NCBI GenBank assembly: GCA_964440525.1
Contig: CAYTTC010000113.1
Coordinates: forward strand, 1 to 9,574
DNA: 9,574 nucleotides
From: DASWJZ01 sp964440525
GTDB taxonomy: Bacteria; Pseudomonadota; Alphaproteobacteria; Rhizobiales; Afifellaceae
Reading direction: 5' to 3'
The notes under the pieces were generated by a model. It did no database searches, had not been told where the DNA came from, and saw only the letters and a list, made by a program, of their open reading frames with translations. Shown here one piece after another: positions 1 through 9,070 of this stretch (within the stretch, counting starts at the first letter, position 1; each line of letters opens with the position of its first letter). The position numbers were made by a program, and so were the translations under genes.

Positions 1-480
1 CCCGATCCACCTTAGCCAAGCCGCCAATCTGTCTCGGAAAGCGGACCCACCTCTGCGGATGATCCAGCGCCAATTCAGGCGTTGCTGTTGCCAAACGAAC
101 TGCCGATGCGAAATCCGCATCAGTTCAAGATGAATTCTACCTCCGCCGACCAACTGTGCGTATATTTCACCCTCAAGTTCCCGCAGCGTGTTAGCAATCT
201 GCGCGAGCGTTCCCCATTGGCGGAGGCTCCGGCCTCGCCTGGGCTCTTCATCTGCATGCCGGATCACCTCACGCGCGATTTGCTCTAGAGTCCATTCTGC
301 GAGGATAGCCCGTGGAGGGTCTGCAGCGAGAAACTGGTTTGCGACTTGGATGTCGTCTGGAATCCGAAATTCTTGAGCCTGCAAATACTGGCTGTAGGCC
401 CAAATAACGTACAAGCTGTCACGGTGAGCTAATTGCCGCGTGTGATTTCGAGCTGTTCTGTAGAGTTCTTCGATAGGCAT
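1..480 (-). CDS. Hypothetical protein, N-terminal 160 residues (runs off left edge)
   Basis: Reading the minus strand from an ATG at 480-478 gives 160 codons without a stop up to base 1, so the 3' end lies outside the window. An in-frame TGA at 504-502 fixes the start to a short interval, and this ATG is the first start codon after it. No convincing Shine-Dalgarno sequence precedes it. The protein begins MPIEELYRTARNHT, is rich in Arg, Gln and Trp, and looks mostly helical and soluble, with no signal peptide or membrane segment. A motif HRQFVWQ sits at about residues 125-131, followed by a Trp/Arg-rich segment. I do not recognise a named family. The AT-richer base content differs from the ebo genes and may point to acquired DNA. 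An open frame of this length with protein-like residue use is probably real, but function is unknown. Confidence 0.6.
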   Translation of the reverse strand, partial: MPIEELYRTARNHTRQLAHRDSLYVIWAYSQYLQAQEFRIPDDIQVANQFLAADPPRAILAEWTLEQIAREVIRHADEEPRRGRSLRQWGTLAQIANTLRELEGEIYAQLVGGGRIHLELMRISHRQFVWQQQRLNWRWIIRRGGSAFRDRLAAWLRWIG

Positions 481-756
481 CGGCTGGTCGGCGTGGGTAA
501 ATCAATACGGCTTCACAAAAACATAAAATAGATCTGTTGTTTCTTCCCTGCCGTCAGGGCAACCATAACCCATCGTTGCCGTGCGACACTCCAAATTGTG
601 CATCGAATTTCACGTCGTTCATCGTCATCGCCTCACCCGGCAGGATCGATTTGTCCACTGACGCCGTGTGATTTCGGCCCAAGAACTTCAAACTGCCCCA
701 CCGGCGGCGCGAGCGAAAACTTGCGCCGGCTCCGACGCGGAGGCTAGCCTTCGCCG
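481..756. other. Intergenic, AT-richer; only tiny open frames
   Basis: No confident gene. On the minus strand there are two short overlapping frames: 628-554 (24 aa, beginning MTMNDVKFDAQFGV, with GAGG just upstream) and 603-502 (33 aa, ending DLFYVFVKPY). Their residue make-up is protein-like, so they could be remnants of one decayed small gene shifted between frames, but length alone cannot support a call. A small inverted repeat, GGCAAC at 558-563 with GTTGCC at 575-580, lies inside them. The plus-strand ribosome-binding site for the next gene (GGAGG at 739-743) is at the right end. Confidence 0.4.
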
Positions 757-2139
<1,383 letters not shown>

Positions 2140-2144
2140 AGTCG

Positions 2145-2171
2145 GGTGCCTCGCAAAAGCACCGCAGGCAC
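2145..2171 (+). terminator. Weak hairpin just after the EboF-like gene
   Basis: Two mutually exclusive stems begin within 10 nt of the stop codon: GGTGC 2145-2149 with GCACC 2159-2163, and GTGCCT 2146-2151 with AGGCAC 2166-2171. No T-run follows, so intrinsic termination is doubtful. A further small hairpin lies at 2226-2239 (GGGCA, loop GTCC, TGCCC). Confidence 0.25.
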
Positions 2172-2414
2172 GCGTGAGCGGAAAACCAAATTGGGGAACC
2201 GCCAACGCTGACTGTGGATTATGCTGGGCAGTCCTGCCCGATGTGGCGCGGGGAGGGGTTGCAGCGTCGAGAATGCAACGCTACCTAGTAATCCTACGCT
2301 GATTCGTCGTCAGCGCACCCAAGTATCACACGCGTTCGCCGTGCCAACGCGGGCCTGCTGGTCTCGCGATGTGGATGATTGTCCTGTGTTTCGCAAATTG
2401 ACAGGAGAACGCGA
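2172..2414. other. Intergenic stretch after the EboF-like gene
   Basis: Part of a 409-bp gap (2140-2548) without a convincing gene. Apart from the hairpin at 2226-2239 it holds an inverted repeat GTTGCA 2258-2263 with TGCAAC 2274-2279, which competes with AGCGT 2263-2267 and ACGCT 2278-2282. The short open frames here do not read like protein. I see no tRNA or mobile-element end. Confidence 0.4.
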
Positions 2415-2513
2415 ATGAGTTCGGCCGAAGTACGCCTCGAACATGCCGGCTGGAGGCGACGAGATCGCCACAATGAGAGCTCAGTGCAAGGTCCGTTAAC
2501 CATGGGGGCATAG
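2415..2513 (+). CDS. Possible 32-residue small ORF with good ribosome-binding site
   Basis: ATG at 2415 is preceded by AGGAGA at 2403-2408 with 6-nt spacing, the best plain Shine-Dalgarno in this intergenic stretch. The frame encodes 32 residues starting MSSAEVRLEHAGWRRRDRH and stops with TAG at 2511-2513. It is basic and soluble, with no recognised motif. It precedes the membrane-protein pair by 35 nt, so it could be a leader peptide or chance. Length gives no statistical support. Confidence 0.2.
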   Translation: MSSAEVRLEHAGWRRRDRHNESSVQGPLTMGA

Positions 2514-2548
2514 CGTTAGACCAGTGTGAACCTGGGAGCCTGAGCCCC

Positions 2549-2749
2549 GTGGAAAGTCGCTATTCGAAGACAGTCGTCCATTGGTTTTACACTGCAGCGA
2601 CGATGTTTTTGTTTTGCATCCTCGCCTCGGCCGCAGGTTTCGTGAGCAACATCCCGTTGCTCTCGACTCTCGGCGCTTGGATGCTCCCGCTCGCTGCGAT
2701 GGCCGCTTATCTCTGGTTAGATCAGGCCACCCGTGAGCGACAAGGATAG
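2549..2749 (+). CDS. Small two-helix membrane protein, hypothetical
   Basis: 66 residues from a GTG start at 2549, with GGGAG (2533-2537) about 11 nt upstream. Two hydrophobic segments are clear, at about residues 11-31 (WFYTAATMFLFCILASAAGF) and 36-56 (ending in MAAYLWLD), separated by a short turn with Asn-Ile-Pro. A charged tail (ATRERQG) follows. This reads as a hairpin membrane protein of the inner membrane. The end overlaps the next gene by 17 nt, which suggests a translationally coupled pair. No family is recognised. Base content here is nearer 50% GC (30 of 60 in bases 2581-2640), well below the ebo genes, so the pair may have come in separately. A GTG start and small size keep confidence moderate. 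Confidence 0.5.
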   Translation: MESRYSKTVVHWFYTAATMFLFCILASAAGFVSNIPLLSTLGAWMLPLAAMAAYLWLDQATRERQG

Positions 2750-3062
2750 CAGCAAGCTCGACCGACTCGCTTGGATAGTCACTGACCGGGCCCTTGAGGG
2801 AAATCTCAAGGGGGCTACTCCCGGCACAGCGACGGCCGGCATCGGAATTGCACTTTTGGCAATGACTCATGTCGTGCCGGAACCAGCGAAGACCTTCGCA
2901 CAGTACGCTTTCTACGTGTTAATCGTTGTTGGCGTAGGATTGCTTGTTCGCTGGGCGGTGGGTGAGAGCCTACGGCATCGTCGATCAGGCTTTCCTGAAG
3001 ACGAGTCGTCCAACTCCAACAAGAAAACGCTGGCCGGCAAGAAGCATTCGCGAAAGAAATGA
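2733..3062 (+). CDS. Small membrane protein with basic C-terminal tail, hypothetical
   Basis: 109 residues from a GTG at 2733 inside the end of the preceding gene (17-nt overlap, different frame). A polar N-terminus (MSDKDSSKLDRLAW) leads into hydrophobic segments at about 32-48 and 56-75 (FAQYAFYVLIVVGVGLLVRW). A Ser/Asn-rich linker and a strongly basic end (KKTLAGKKHSRKK) close the protein. The layout of amphipathic head, two helices and Lys/Arg tail is what a real inner-membrane protein would show. The competing minus-strand frame at 2496-2870 lacks such order. It ends 45 nt from the stop of eboC, which is read in the opposite direction. No family is recognised. It probably works with its overlapping partner; any link to the ebo pathway is unproven. 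Confidence 0.55.
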   Translation: MSDKDSSKLDRLAWIVTDRALEGNLKGATPGTATAGIGIALLAMTHVVPEPAKTFAQYAFYVLIVVGVGLLVRWAVGESLRHRRSGFPEDESSNSNKKTLAGKKHSRKK

Positions 3063-3107
3063 ACTGAAGTTGTTGCTTGGCAGCCGTTCCGAGAATGTTG
3101 AAGCGGA

Positions 3108-3970
3108 TCAGGTCCCGCGGACGAAACGCTGCAGGGCGAGTGTAAGCGGGAAGCCGAGCGCGGCGAAGAGAGCGAGGCCGCTTCGCCCCTGGCCGGCGAT
3201 GAGGAGCGCGTCGAGGAGCGAGATCGCGGCGATCAGCGTCATCACCGCACGGGGAATGTCGCCCGGGCCGCGCCGGGCCACGAAGCGAAGCGAGACGGCG
3301 ATCGCCGCGGCGAGCGCGATGAGGATGAGCGCCGAAACCGGCCCGCGTGCGATCGCCACCAGCCCGTAGACCAAGGGCGCTGCGAGGAAGGCAAGCGGCC
3401 AGAGATTGGCGATCCGCCCGAGCGTCTCCTGCTTGGCGATGGTGGTGAGGCCGATCAGGTGGCAGAGGAGCAGCGCTGCGCCGATCCAGAGAACGGCCGG
3501 GAGCGCGGTCGTGATACAAAGCCCCGCCGCGACGTAGACGAGCACGCGGCAGACCCCCATGACCAGCGGGCTGAGCGGGTTCTCCTTGTGGTGCCAGTTG
3601 TAGAAAACGATGAGCGCCGCGAGCGCGAGTCCGGCCAGAGCCGGCCACAGCCCCGATCCGCTCAGAAGGCCGAGACCGCCGAGGCCGAAAATGCTTGCCG
3701 CAAGCATGCCGAACCCGAAGCCAAACACCGTTTCCCGCCGCGCCCGTCCCGCCGGGATCGGCCGCTCCGGCCGCTGGCGAGCGTCGATCTCGGCGTCGAA
3801 GGCGTCGTTCAGATACATGCCGCCGGCATAAGCGAGGGAAACGGAGACCAGCAGCAGGATCAAAGGAGCGGGCGCGAGCATCCCGCCGGCGAGCGCCAGC
3901 CCGGCCAGCGCGTTCGTCCATATGGTGGGAAAATTGGAGACGCGGCCGAGCCGCAGCGCGTCGGCCCAGC

Positions 3971-3974
<4 letters not shown>
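3108..3974 (-). CDS. eboC: UbiA-type prenyltransferase, EboC
   Basis: 288 residues, almost entirely hydrophobic, with about eight membrane helices: a UbiA-superfamily integral membrane prenyltransferase. The first Asp-rich motif is present as NDAFDAEID (N56, D57, D60, D64), followed by the typical RPERPIPAG. Further in come YNWHHKENPLSP and CRVLVYVAAG, which I recognise from EboC-type proteins. The canonical second motif (DxxxD) is not visible; IAKQE occupies the later cytoplasmic loop. UbiA enzymes move a prenyl group from a diphosphate donor to an acceptor, often aromatic; the acceptor here is unknown. I chose ATG 3974 because it overlaps the eboE stop as ATGA, while the longer frame back to 4202 begins with non-hydrophobic shadow sequence. 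Last gene of the eboD-eboE-eboC operon, with no strong ribosome-binding site, which fits translational coupling. Confidence 0.88.
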
Positions 3975-5164
<1,190 letters not shown>

Positions 5165-5165
5165 A

Positions 5166-6404
5166 TCAGGCTGCGGCTCGTTCTTTGAGCCAGGCGATCG
5201 CCTGAAGCATCATCGCCTCGTCGATCTCGTGCACCTCGACGCCGACGCCGATTTCGGAAAGCAGGGTGATCGTCAGCTCCCCGCCCAGATGCTCGCGGAA
5301 TTCGCGTAGACCCTCCAGCACCGCGTGGCGTCCGCTGGGCATCGTCCTCTCCAACGCCGCGTGCCACAGACGGAAGCCGAGATGGTCGAGCAGGAAACGG
5401 ATGCGCTCCTCGGCCGCGGGGTCGAGCAGGCCGGCAAGGACCGAATAGCGCGTGTCGAGGGCAATGCCGATCGCCACCGCCTCACCGTGACGGAGATGGT
5501 AGCGGGTCAGCGATTCGAGCCGGTGCGCCGCCCAATGGCCGAAGTCGAGCGGCCGCGCGCTTCCCGTCTCGAAGGGGTCTCCGCCCAGCGCGATCTGGCG
5601 CATGTGAAGCTCGGCGCAGCGCCTGATCATGGTGGCCATGGCCGGGCGCTCGAAGGTGACGAGGTGGTCGGCATTCTGCTCTAGCCACCCGAAGAATTCG
5701 CCGTCGCGGATGAGCGCCACCTTCACCGCCTCGGCCATGCCGGCGATCTTGTCGCGTCGCGGCAGCGCATCGATGAAGTCGAGGTCGTTCAGGACGGCAA
5801 AGGGCGGTGAGAATGTGCCGACGAAGTTCTTCTGTTCGTAGAGGTTGACGCCGTTCTTCACGCCGACGCCGGAATCGTTCTGCGAGAGCACGGTCGTCGG
5901 AATGCGGATGTGCCGAATGCCGCGATGCGCGGTCGCCGCGACGAGGCCGACGGCATCCAGCACGGCGCCGCCGCCGACCGCGATCACATAAGAATGGCGA
6001 TCGATGCGATGCTCGAAGAGCTGGCGCTGCATCGCTTCCACATGATGCAGCTCGACCTTGATCTTCTCCCCGCCAGGAACGGGAAGCGGCTCGGCGACAA
6101 GCGCCATCCGGTTACCATGCTGGCGCGCATAAGCCTCTATCTCAGCCGGGAGGGTCGGGCGGACAGCGAGAATGCCCTCGTCGATGAAAACGATGCATCG
6201 GTGCTGCCGATCGGCCTCGATCTGGCACAGCACGTCGACGAGAACCGGATTATCCGGCGCGAAGAGGCCGGAGGTGAAAACCACCGGAAACTCGAACCCG
6301 ACGGAGAATTTCTGCCGGTGCCAGACGGTCGTGGCGGGCGCCGCGATGGAACGCGTCGGCGCGCCCGCTTGATCTGAATCCGGTTCAGGGGTACCTCGAC
6401 GCAT
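5166..6404 (-). CDS. eboD: 3-dehydroquinate synthase-like protein EboD (sugar-phosphate cyclase fold)
   Basis: 412 residues, with about 30 disordered residues before the fold. Sugar-phosphate-cyclase landmarks in order: VIAVGGGAVLD (NAD-binding Gly144-146, Asp150); PTTVLSQNDSGVGVKNGVN (Asp177, Lys183, Asn187); AGMAEAVKVALIRD (Glu225, a metal ligand by family analogy, and Lys228). E-T-G-S-A-R-P-L-DFGHWAAHRLE follows (His290, His294), then LRHGEAVAIGI (His306). In true 3-dehydroquinate synthase the third element reads roughly QVDASVGGKTGVN, so cofactor and metal sites are kept while the substrate loop differs. It probably cyclises or rearranges a sugar phosphate other than DAHP, but this is inference. 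ATG 6404 has GGAG 8-9 nt upstream. First gene of the operon; it ends 1 nt before eboE. Divergent from the TMEM220-type gene. Confidence 0.88.
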   Translation of the reverse strand: MRRGTPEPDSDQAGAPTRSIAAPATTVWHRQKFSVGFEFPVVFTSGLFAPDNPVLVDVLCQIEADRQHRCIVFIDEGILAVRPTLPAEIEAYARQHGNRMALVAEPLPVPGGEKIKVELHHVEAMQRQLFEHRIDRHSYVIAVGGGAVLDAVGLVAATAHRGIRHIRIPTTVLSQNDSGVGVKNGVNLYEQKNFVGTFSPPFAVLNDLDFIDALPRRDKIAGMAEAVKVALIRDGEFFGWLEQNADHLVTFERPAMATMIRRCAELHMRQIALGGDPFETGSARPLDFGHWAAHRLESLTRYHLRHGEAVAIGIALDTRYSVLAGLLDPAAEERIRFLLDHLGFRLWHAALERTMPSGRHAVLEGLREFREHLGGELTITLLSEIGVGVEVHEIDEAMMLQAIAWLKERAAA

Positions 6405-6517
6405 CGTCAGATCTCCACGAGCGGCGTTGTTCGGGCCGTTCCTCCCGCAAGGCGGGACGGTAGTGCAGATGGAACGCCGGAATCAATCGTGCGCTGCGAG
6501 AAATCGGGAGGAGTGCG
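6405..6517. promoter_or_regulatory. Shared upstream region between eboD and the TMEM220-type gene, with hairpin
   Basis: The two divergent genes are separated by 113 bp that must hold both promoters. I see no clear -35/-10 pair. A perfect inverted repeat TCCCGC 6443-6448 and GCGGGA 6452-6457 with a 3-nt loop is flanked by CCG 6436-6438 and CGG 6458-6460. It could be an RNA hairpin in the eboD leader or a protein site. Strong ribosome-binding sites lie at both ends: GGAG before eboD, and GGGAGGAG at 6506-6513 before the plus-strand gene. Confidence 0.45.
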
Positions 6518-6928
6518 ATGCGATACGTTTTTGCTTTGCTCGCCGTAGTGATGATCCTGTTCGTCGGCGTCCAGTATAACGACCCCGACGGTCCGCTCTG
6601 GATGGTCTATTACGGGGTGCCCGTGATCTGGTGCGCACTGGCGGCGTTCCGTCCCGGAATTCTTGCTAATGGGCCGGCACGCGCTCTTCTCGCTGCTACG
6701 GTCGTGGCTGCCGTTGCGCTCACGATCTGGTATTGGCCGCCAGTTTCAGGCTTCTGGTATGAGAAGGTTTGGCGGATGGGCATGGTCGATCCGGAGGCCG
6801 CGAAGATCGCCGAGCAATCGCGCGAAGGCATGGGACTGATGCTCGCTACCGCGGTGCTGATCGTGGTCGCTCTGTGGAGCTTCATGGCAGCGCGCCGCGC
6901 CGCGTCACGGGACCAGATGATCACCTAA
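6518..6928 (+). CDS. TMEM220-family transmembrane protein
   Basis: 136 residues. The N-terminal helix (residues 2-18) is followed by QYNDPDGPLWMVYYGVP, the hallmark of TMEM220-type proteins found in bacteria and vertebrates. Three further hydrophobic segments follow, at about 33-44, 57-73 and 107-126. A polar loop with REGMGLML lies before the last helix and a basic tail comes after it. The start is certain: GGGAGGAG ends 4 nt before ATG 6518. Molecular role is unknown across the family; it sits in the cytoplasmic membrane. It is divergent from eboD and points toward the sugar dehydrogenase, 181 nt downstream, so it could share regulation with either neighbour. Confidence 0.85.
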   Translation: MRYVFALLAVVMILFVGVQYNDPDGPLWMVYYGVPVIWCALAAFRPGILANGPARALLAATVVAAVALTIWYWPPVSGFWYEKVWRMGMVDPEAAKIAEQSREGMGLMLATAVLIVVALWSFMAARRAASRDQMIT

Positions 6929-7109
6929 TCGTTTAGTCGGGGAAGTCCCGCGGTTCCGCTGCTTGTCGTGTCGTCAAAGCACGCCAAACAACCGGTGAGA
7001 GCGATAGACAACGTCGACGGATTGGGATTACCTAACGCGGTCGCCGGCCAAGAAAAACATGCGACCCGGCGACGTGGGCGACAGCCCAGTCATGCATGGG
7101 AGGAAAGCA

Positions 7110-8360
7110 ATGCGATTCAAAACATACGTGCCCCTGCTCGCGGTGGGGGCAGGCCTTCTGGCGTTTGCCGCCCCGGCGGAAGCGCAGGTCAAGGTGAAGC
7201 TCGAGCCTTATGTCACCGGCGTCAACACGCCGCTGGCGATGGTGTCGCCCCCCGGCGACGCGCGCAAATTCGTAGTCGAGCAATTTGGCCGCATTCGCAT
7301 CATCAATGCCAATGGCGAGCTCGAAGGCGAGCCCTTCCTCGACATTCGCGACCGGATCGTGGTGCTGTGGGGCGACTTCGACGAGCGCGGCCTGCTCGGC
7401 CTCGCCTTCCATCCGGACTATGCCAACAATGGCAAATTCTACGTATCCTACAGCGCACCGACGGTTTTTCAGAACGACCTCGCCAAGCTGTTCTGGTGGG
7501 ATCACACCAATGTCGTCGCGGAATACACGGTTTCGGCCGACGATCCGGACAAGGCCAATCGTGAATCCGAGAGGCGCATCTCGTCGATCGACTGGCCGCA
7601 GTTCAACCACAACGGCCACTGGATCGGCTTCGGCGGCGACGGCATGCTTTACCTCTCCACCGGCGACGGCGGCTACGCCAACGACTGGGGCATCGGCCAC
7701 AACGTGACCGAGGGCAACGGCCAGGACATGGACAGCAAGAACGGCAAGATCTGGAAGATCAATGTCGACGATCCTAAGGCCGAGCCGGAGATGTACGCCT
7801 CAGGTTTCCGCAATCCGTGGCGGTGCTCGTTCGACATGGCTGACGGTTCGACGCTCTATTGCGGCGACGTGCAGCAGAACAGCTACGAGGAAATCGACGT
7901 CGTTCAGCCGGGCGGCAACCACGGTTGGCGCCGTTTGGAAGCGACGCATTGCTTCGACTACACCAAGCCCGACGATCATCCGGCCGATTGCGACAAGACC
8001 GGCCTCGTAGAGCCGATCCTCGAGTACAACAACTGCACGGCGAAGCCTGACGGCTGCAAGGGCATCTCGGTGACCGGCGGCTATGTCTATCGCGGCTCGG
8101 TCGCAGCTTGGGATGGCAAGTACATCTTCGGCGACTGGTCGAAATCCTTCGCCGCGATGGACGGCCAGATCTTCATCGGCACCAAGGGCGCTGACGGCAA
8201 GTGGTCGATGGAAGTCGCGCAGACCAACATGGAGGGCAAGAACCCCTACATGCTCGCCTTTGCGCAGGACGCCGACGGCGAGGTCTACGCGCTGACCTCG
8301 ATCACCACCGGCCCAGTGGGCAGCCTCGACACAATCTACAAGATTGTGCCGGCCGAATAG
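7110..8360 (+). CDS. Exported PQQ-dependent sugar dehydrogenase (GSDH/HHIP-like beta-propeller)
   Basis: 416 residues from ATG 7110, chosen because GGGAGGAAA lies directly upstream and a clean signal peptide (MRFKTYVPLLAVGAG..., likely cleavage after AEA at about residue 25) begins there; the frame opens earlier at 7059. Family landmarks: ERGLLGLAFHPDYANNGKFYVSY (92-114), FNHNGHWIGFGGDGMLYLSTGDGG (165-188, His167 a candidate catalytic base by analogy with soluble glucose dehydrogenase), SGFRNPWRCSFD (231-242), LYCGDVQQNSYEEIDV and PGGNHGWRR. Six Cys after residue 238 (239, 251, 281, 294, 309, 316) suggest disulfides in the periplasm. Such enzymes oxidise aldoses or related alcohols with PQQ and hand electrons on, here plausibly to the cytochrome c encoded next. 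The exact substrate cannot be read from sequence. Confidence 0.88.
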   Translation: MRFKTYVPLLAVGAGLLAFAAPAEAQVKVKLEPYVTGVNTPLAMVSPPGDARKFVVEQFGRIRIINANGELEGEPFLDIRDRIVVLWGDFDERGLLGLAFHPDYANNGKFYVSYSAPTVFQNDLAKLFWWDHTNVVAEYTVSADDPDKANRESERRISSIDWPQFNHNGHWIGFGGDGMLYLSTGDGGYANDWGIGHNVTEGNGQDMDSKNGKIWKINVDDPKAEPEMYASGFRNPWRCSFDMADGSTLYCGDVQQNSYEEIDVVQPGGNHGWRRLEATHCFDYTKPDDHPADCDKTGLVEPILEYNNCTAKPDGCKGISVTGGYVYRGSVAAWDGKYIFGDWSKSFAAMDGQIFIGTKGADGKWSMEVAQTNMEGKNPYMLAFAQDADGEVYALTSITTGPVGSLDTIYKIVPAE

Positions 8361-8368
8361 GCCAAAAC

Positions 8369-8406
8369 CGTCGCGGGCGACATTCGAAGTCGATCCGTCC
8401 GCGACG
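8369..8406 (+). terminator. Long hairpin after the sugar dehydrogenase
   Basis: An 8-bp perfect stem (CGTCGCGG 8369-8376, CCGCGACG 8399-8406) encloses an inner stem CGAC 8378-8381 and GTCG 8389-8392. It starts 9 nt after the stop codon. No T-run follows, so it may be a partial terminator or an mRNA-protecting structure rather than a classical intrinsic terminator. Confidence 0.4.
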
Positions 8407-8487
8407 ATCCAGTGCTGCAACCGGGACTCGGCATCCCGCCAAGAGTAAAGCTGAAAAGGGACCCGAGACATCCTAAGACGAAATGGG

Positions 8488-8512
8488 GGGCGCTGCGGAT
8501 GACGTGGCGCCC
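8488..8512 (+). terminator. GC-rich hairpin before the cytochrome c gene
   Basis: GGGCGCTGC 8488-8496 pairs with GTGGCGCCC 8504-8512 (9 pairs, two of them G-U in RNA) around a 7-nt loop, followed by TTCTCT. It lies 41 nt upstream of the cytochrome start, so it could attenuate read-through from the dehydrogenase or end the upstream transcript. Confidence 0.4.
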
Positions 8513-8553
8513 TTCTCTCAATGGCAAGAGTCTGTGTGAGAAAGGGCACTTTA

Positions 8554-9039
8554 ATGTCGGCTTGGAGGAAAATTGCATTCGCTTGCTTCGTCTGCTCTCC
8601 GGCGATGCTCGTCGTGGGCGGTCTTGCCACCGCCGTCGAGACCGAGTTGGGCAGCTTGGCGCTGCCACGCGTTGCAAATGAGATTCAGGTCGCCGAGGAC
8701 GCACCGGCGCCCGAGGCCGCACCACCGACCGAGGAGGCAGCAGCCGCCGGCGAGGAGACCGAGGACGAGGGGCCTGCCGTTTTCACCGAGGAGTTCATGA
8801 ACGATCCCGCCAACATCGAAGCAGGCAAGCTGGTTTGGGAGACATGCGGCGGTTGCCACGGCAGCCGGGCCTATCCAGGTAAGGCCCCCAAGCTAAGACC
8901 CAAGAAATACACCCCCGAATTCACCTTCGACCGCGTGACGAACGGCTACAAGAAGATGCCGGCGTGGAAGGACGTCTTTACCAAGGAAGAGCGGATGGCC
9001 GTTGTCACCTGGGTGCTCAGCGACGATTTCGCGCCGTAG
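8554..9039 (+). CDS. Exported single-haem cytochrome c
   Basis: 161 residues from ATG 8554, preceded by GAGAAAGGG (8538-8546 region) at normal spacing; an earlier ATG at 8521 would add a basic stretch before the signal peptide and is less likely. An N-terminal hydrophobic segment (WRKIAFACFVCSPAMLVVGG) serves as signal peptide or anchor. A long Ala/Pro/Glu-rich acidic linker spans about 45-75, followed by a compact class I-like domain. This carries the haem-binding CGGCH at 98-102 and probable axial Met135 in YKKMPAWKD, then a C-terminal helix EERMAVVTWVLS. It likely works in the periplasm as electron acceptor for the PQQ dehydrogenase encoded upstream; this is inferred from order and strand. 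It ends 31 nt from the convergent BKACE gene. Confidence 0.88.
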   Translation: MSAWRKIAFACFVCSPAMLVVGGLATAVETELGSLALPRVANEIQVAEDAPAPEAAPPTEEAAAAGEETEDEGPAVFTEEFMNDPANIEAGKLVWETCGGCHGSRAYPGKAPKLRPKKYTPEFTFDRVTNGYKKMPAWKDVFTKEERMAVVTWVLSDDFAP

Positions 9040-9070
9040 GCTTCCATCGTCATGGCCAGGCCCGCACCCG

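Noticed and set aside
82..376. Two plus-strand frames (68 and 62 codons)
   Set aside because: They lie antisense to a longer, more protein-like minus-strand frame.
2398..2403. TTGACA resembling a -35 box
   Set aside because: No acceptable -10 element at 16-18 nt downstream.
6968..7564. 198-codon plus-strand frame
   Set aside because: Overlaps the PQQ dehydrogenase signal peptide and N-terminal domain in another frame and has no motif.
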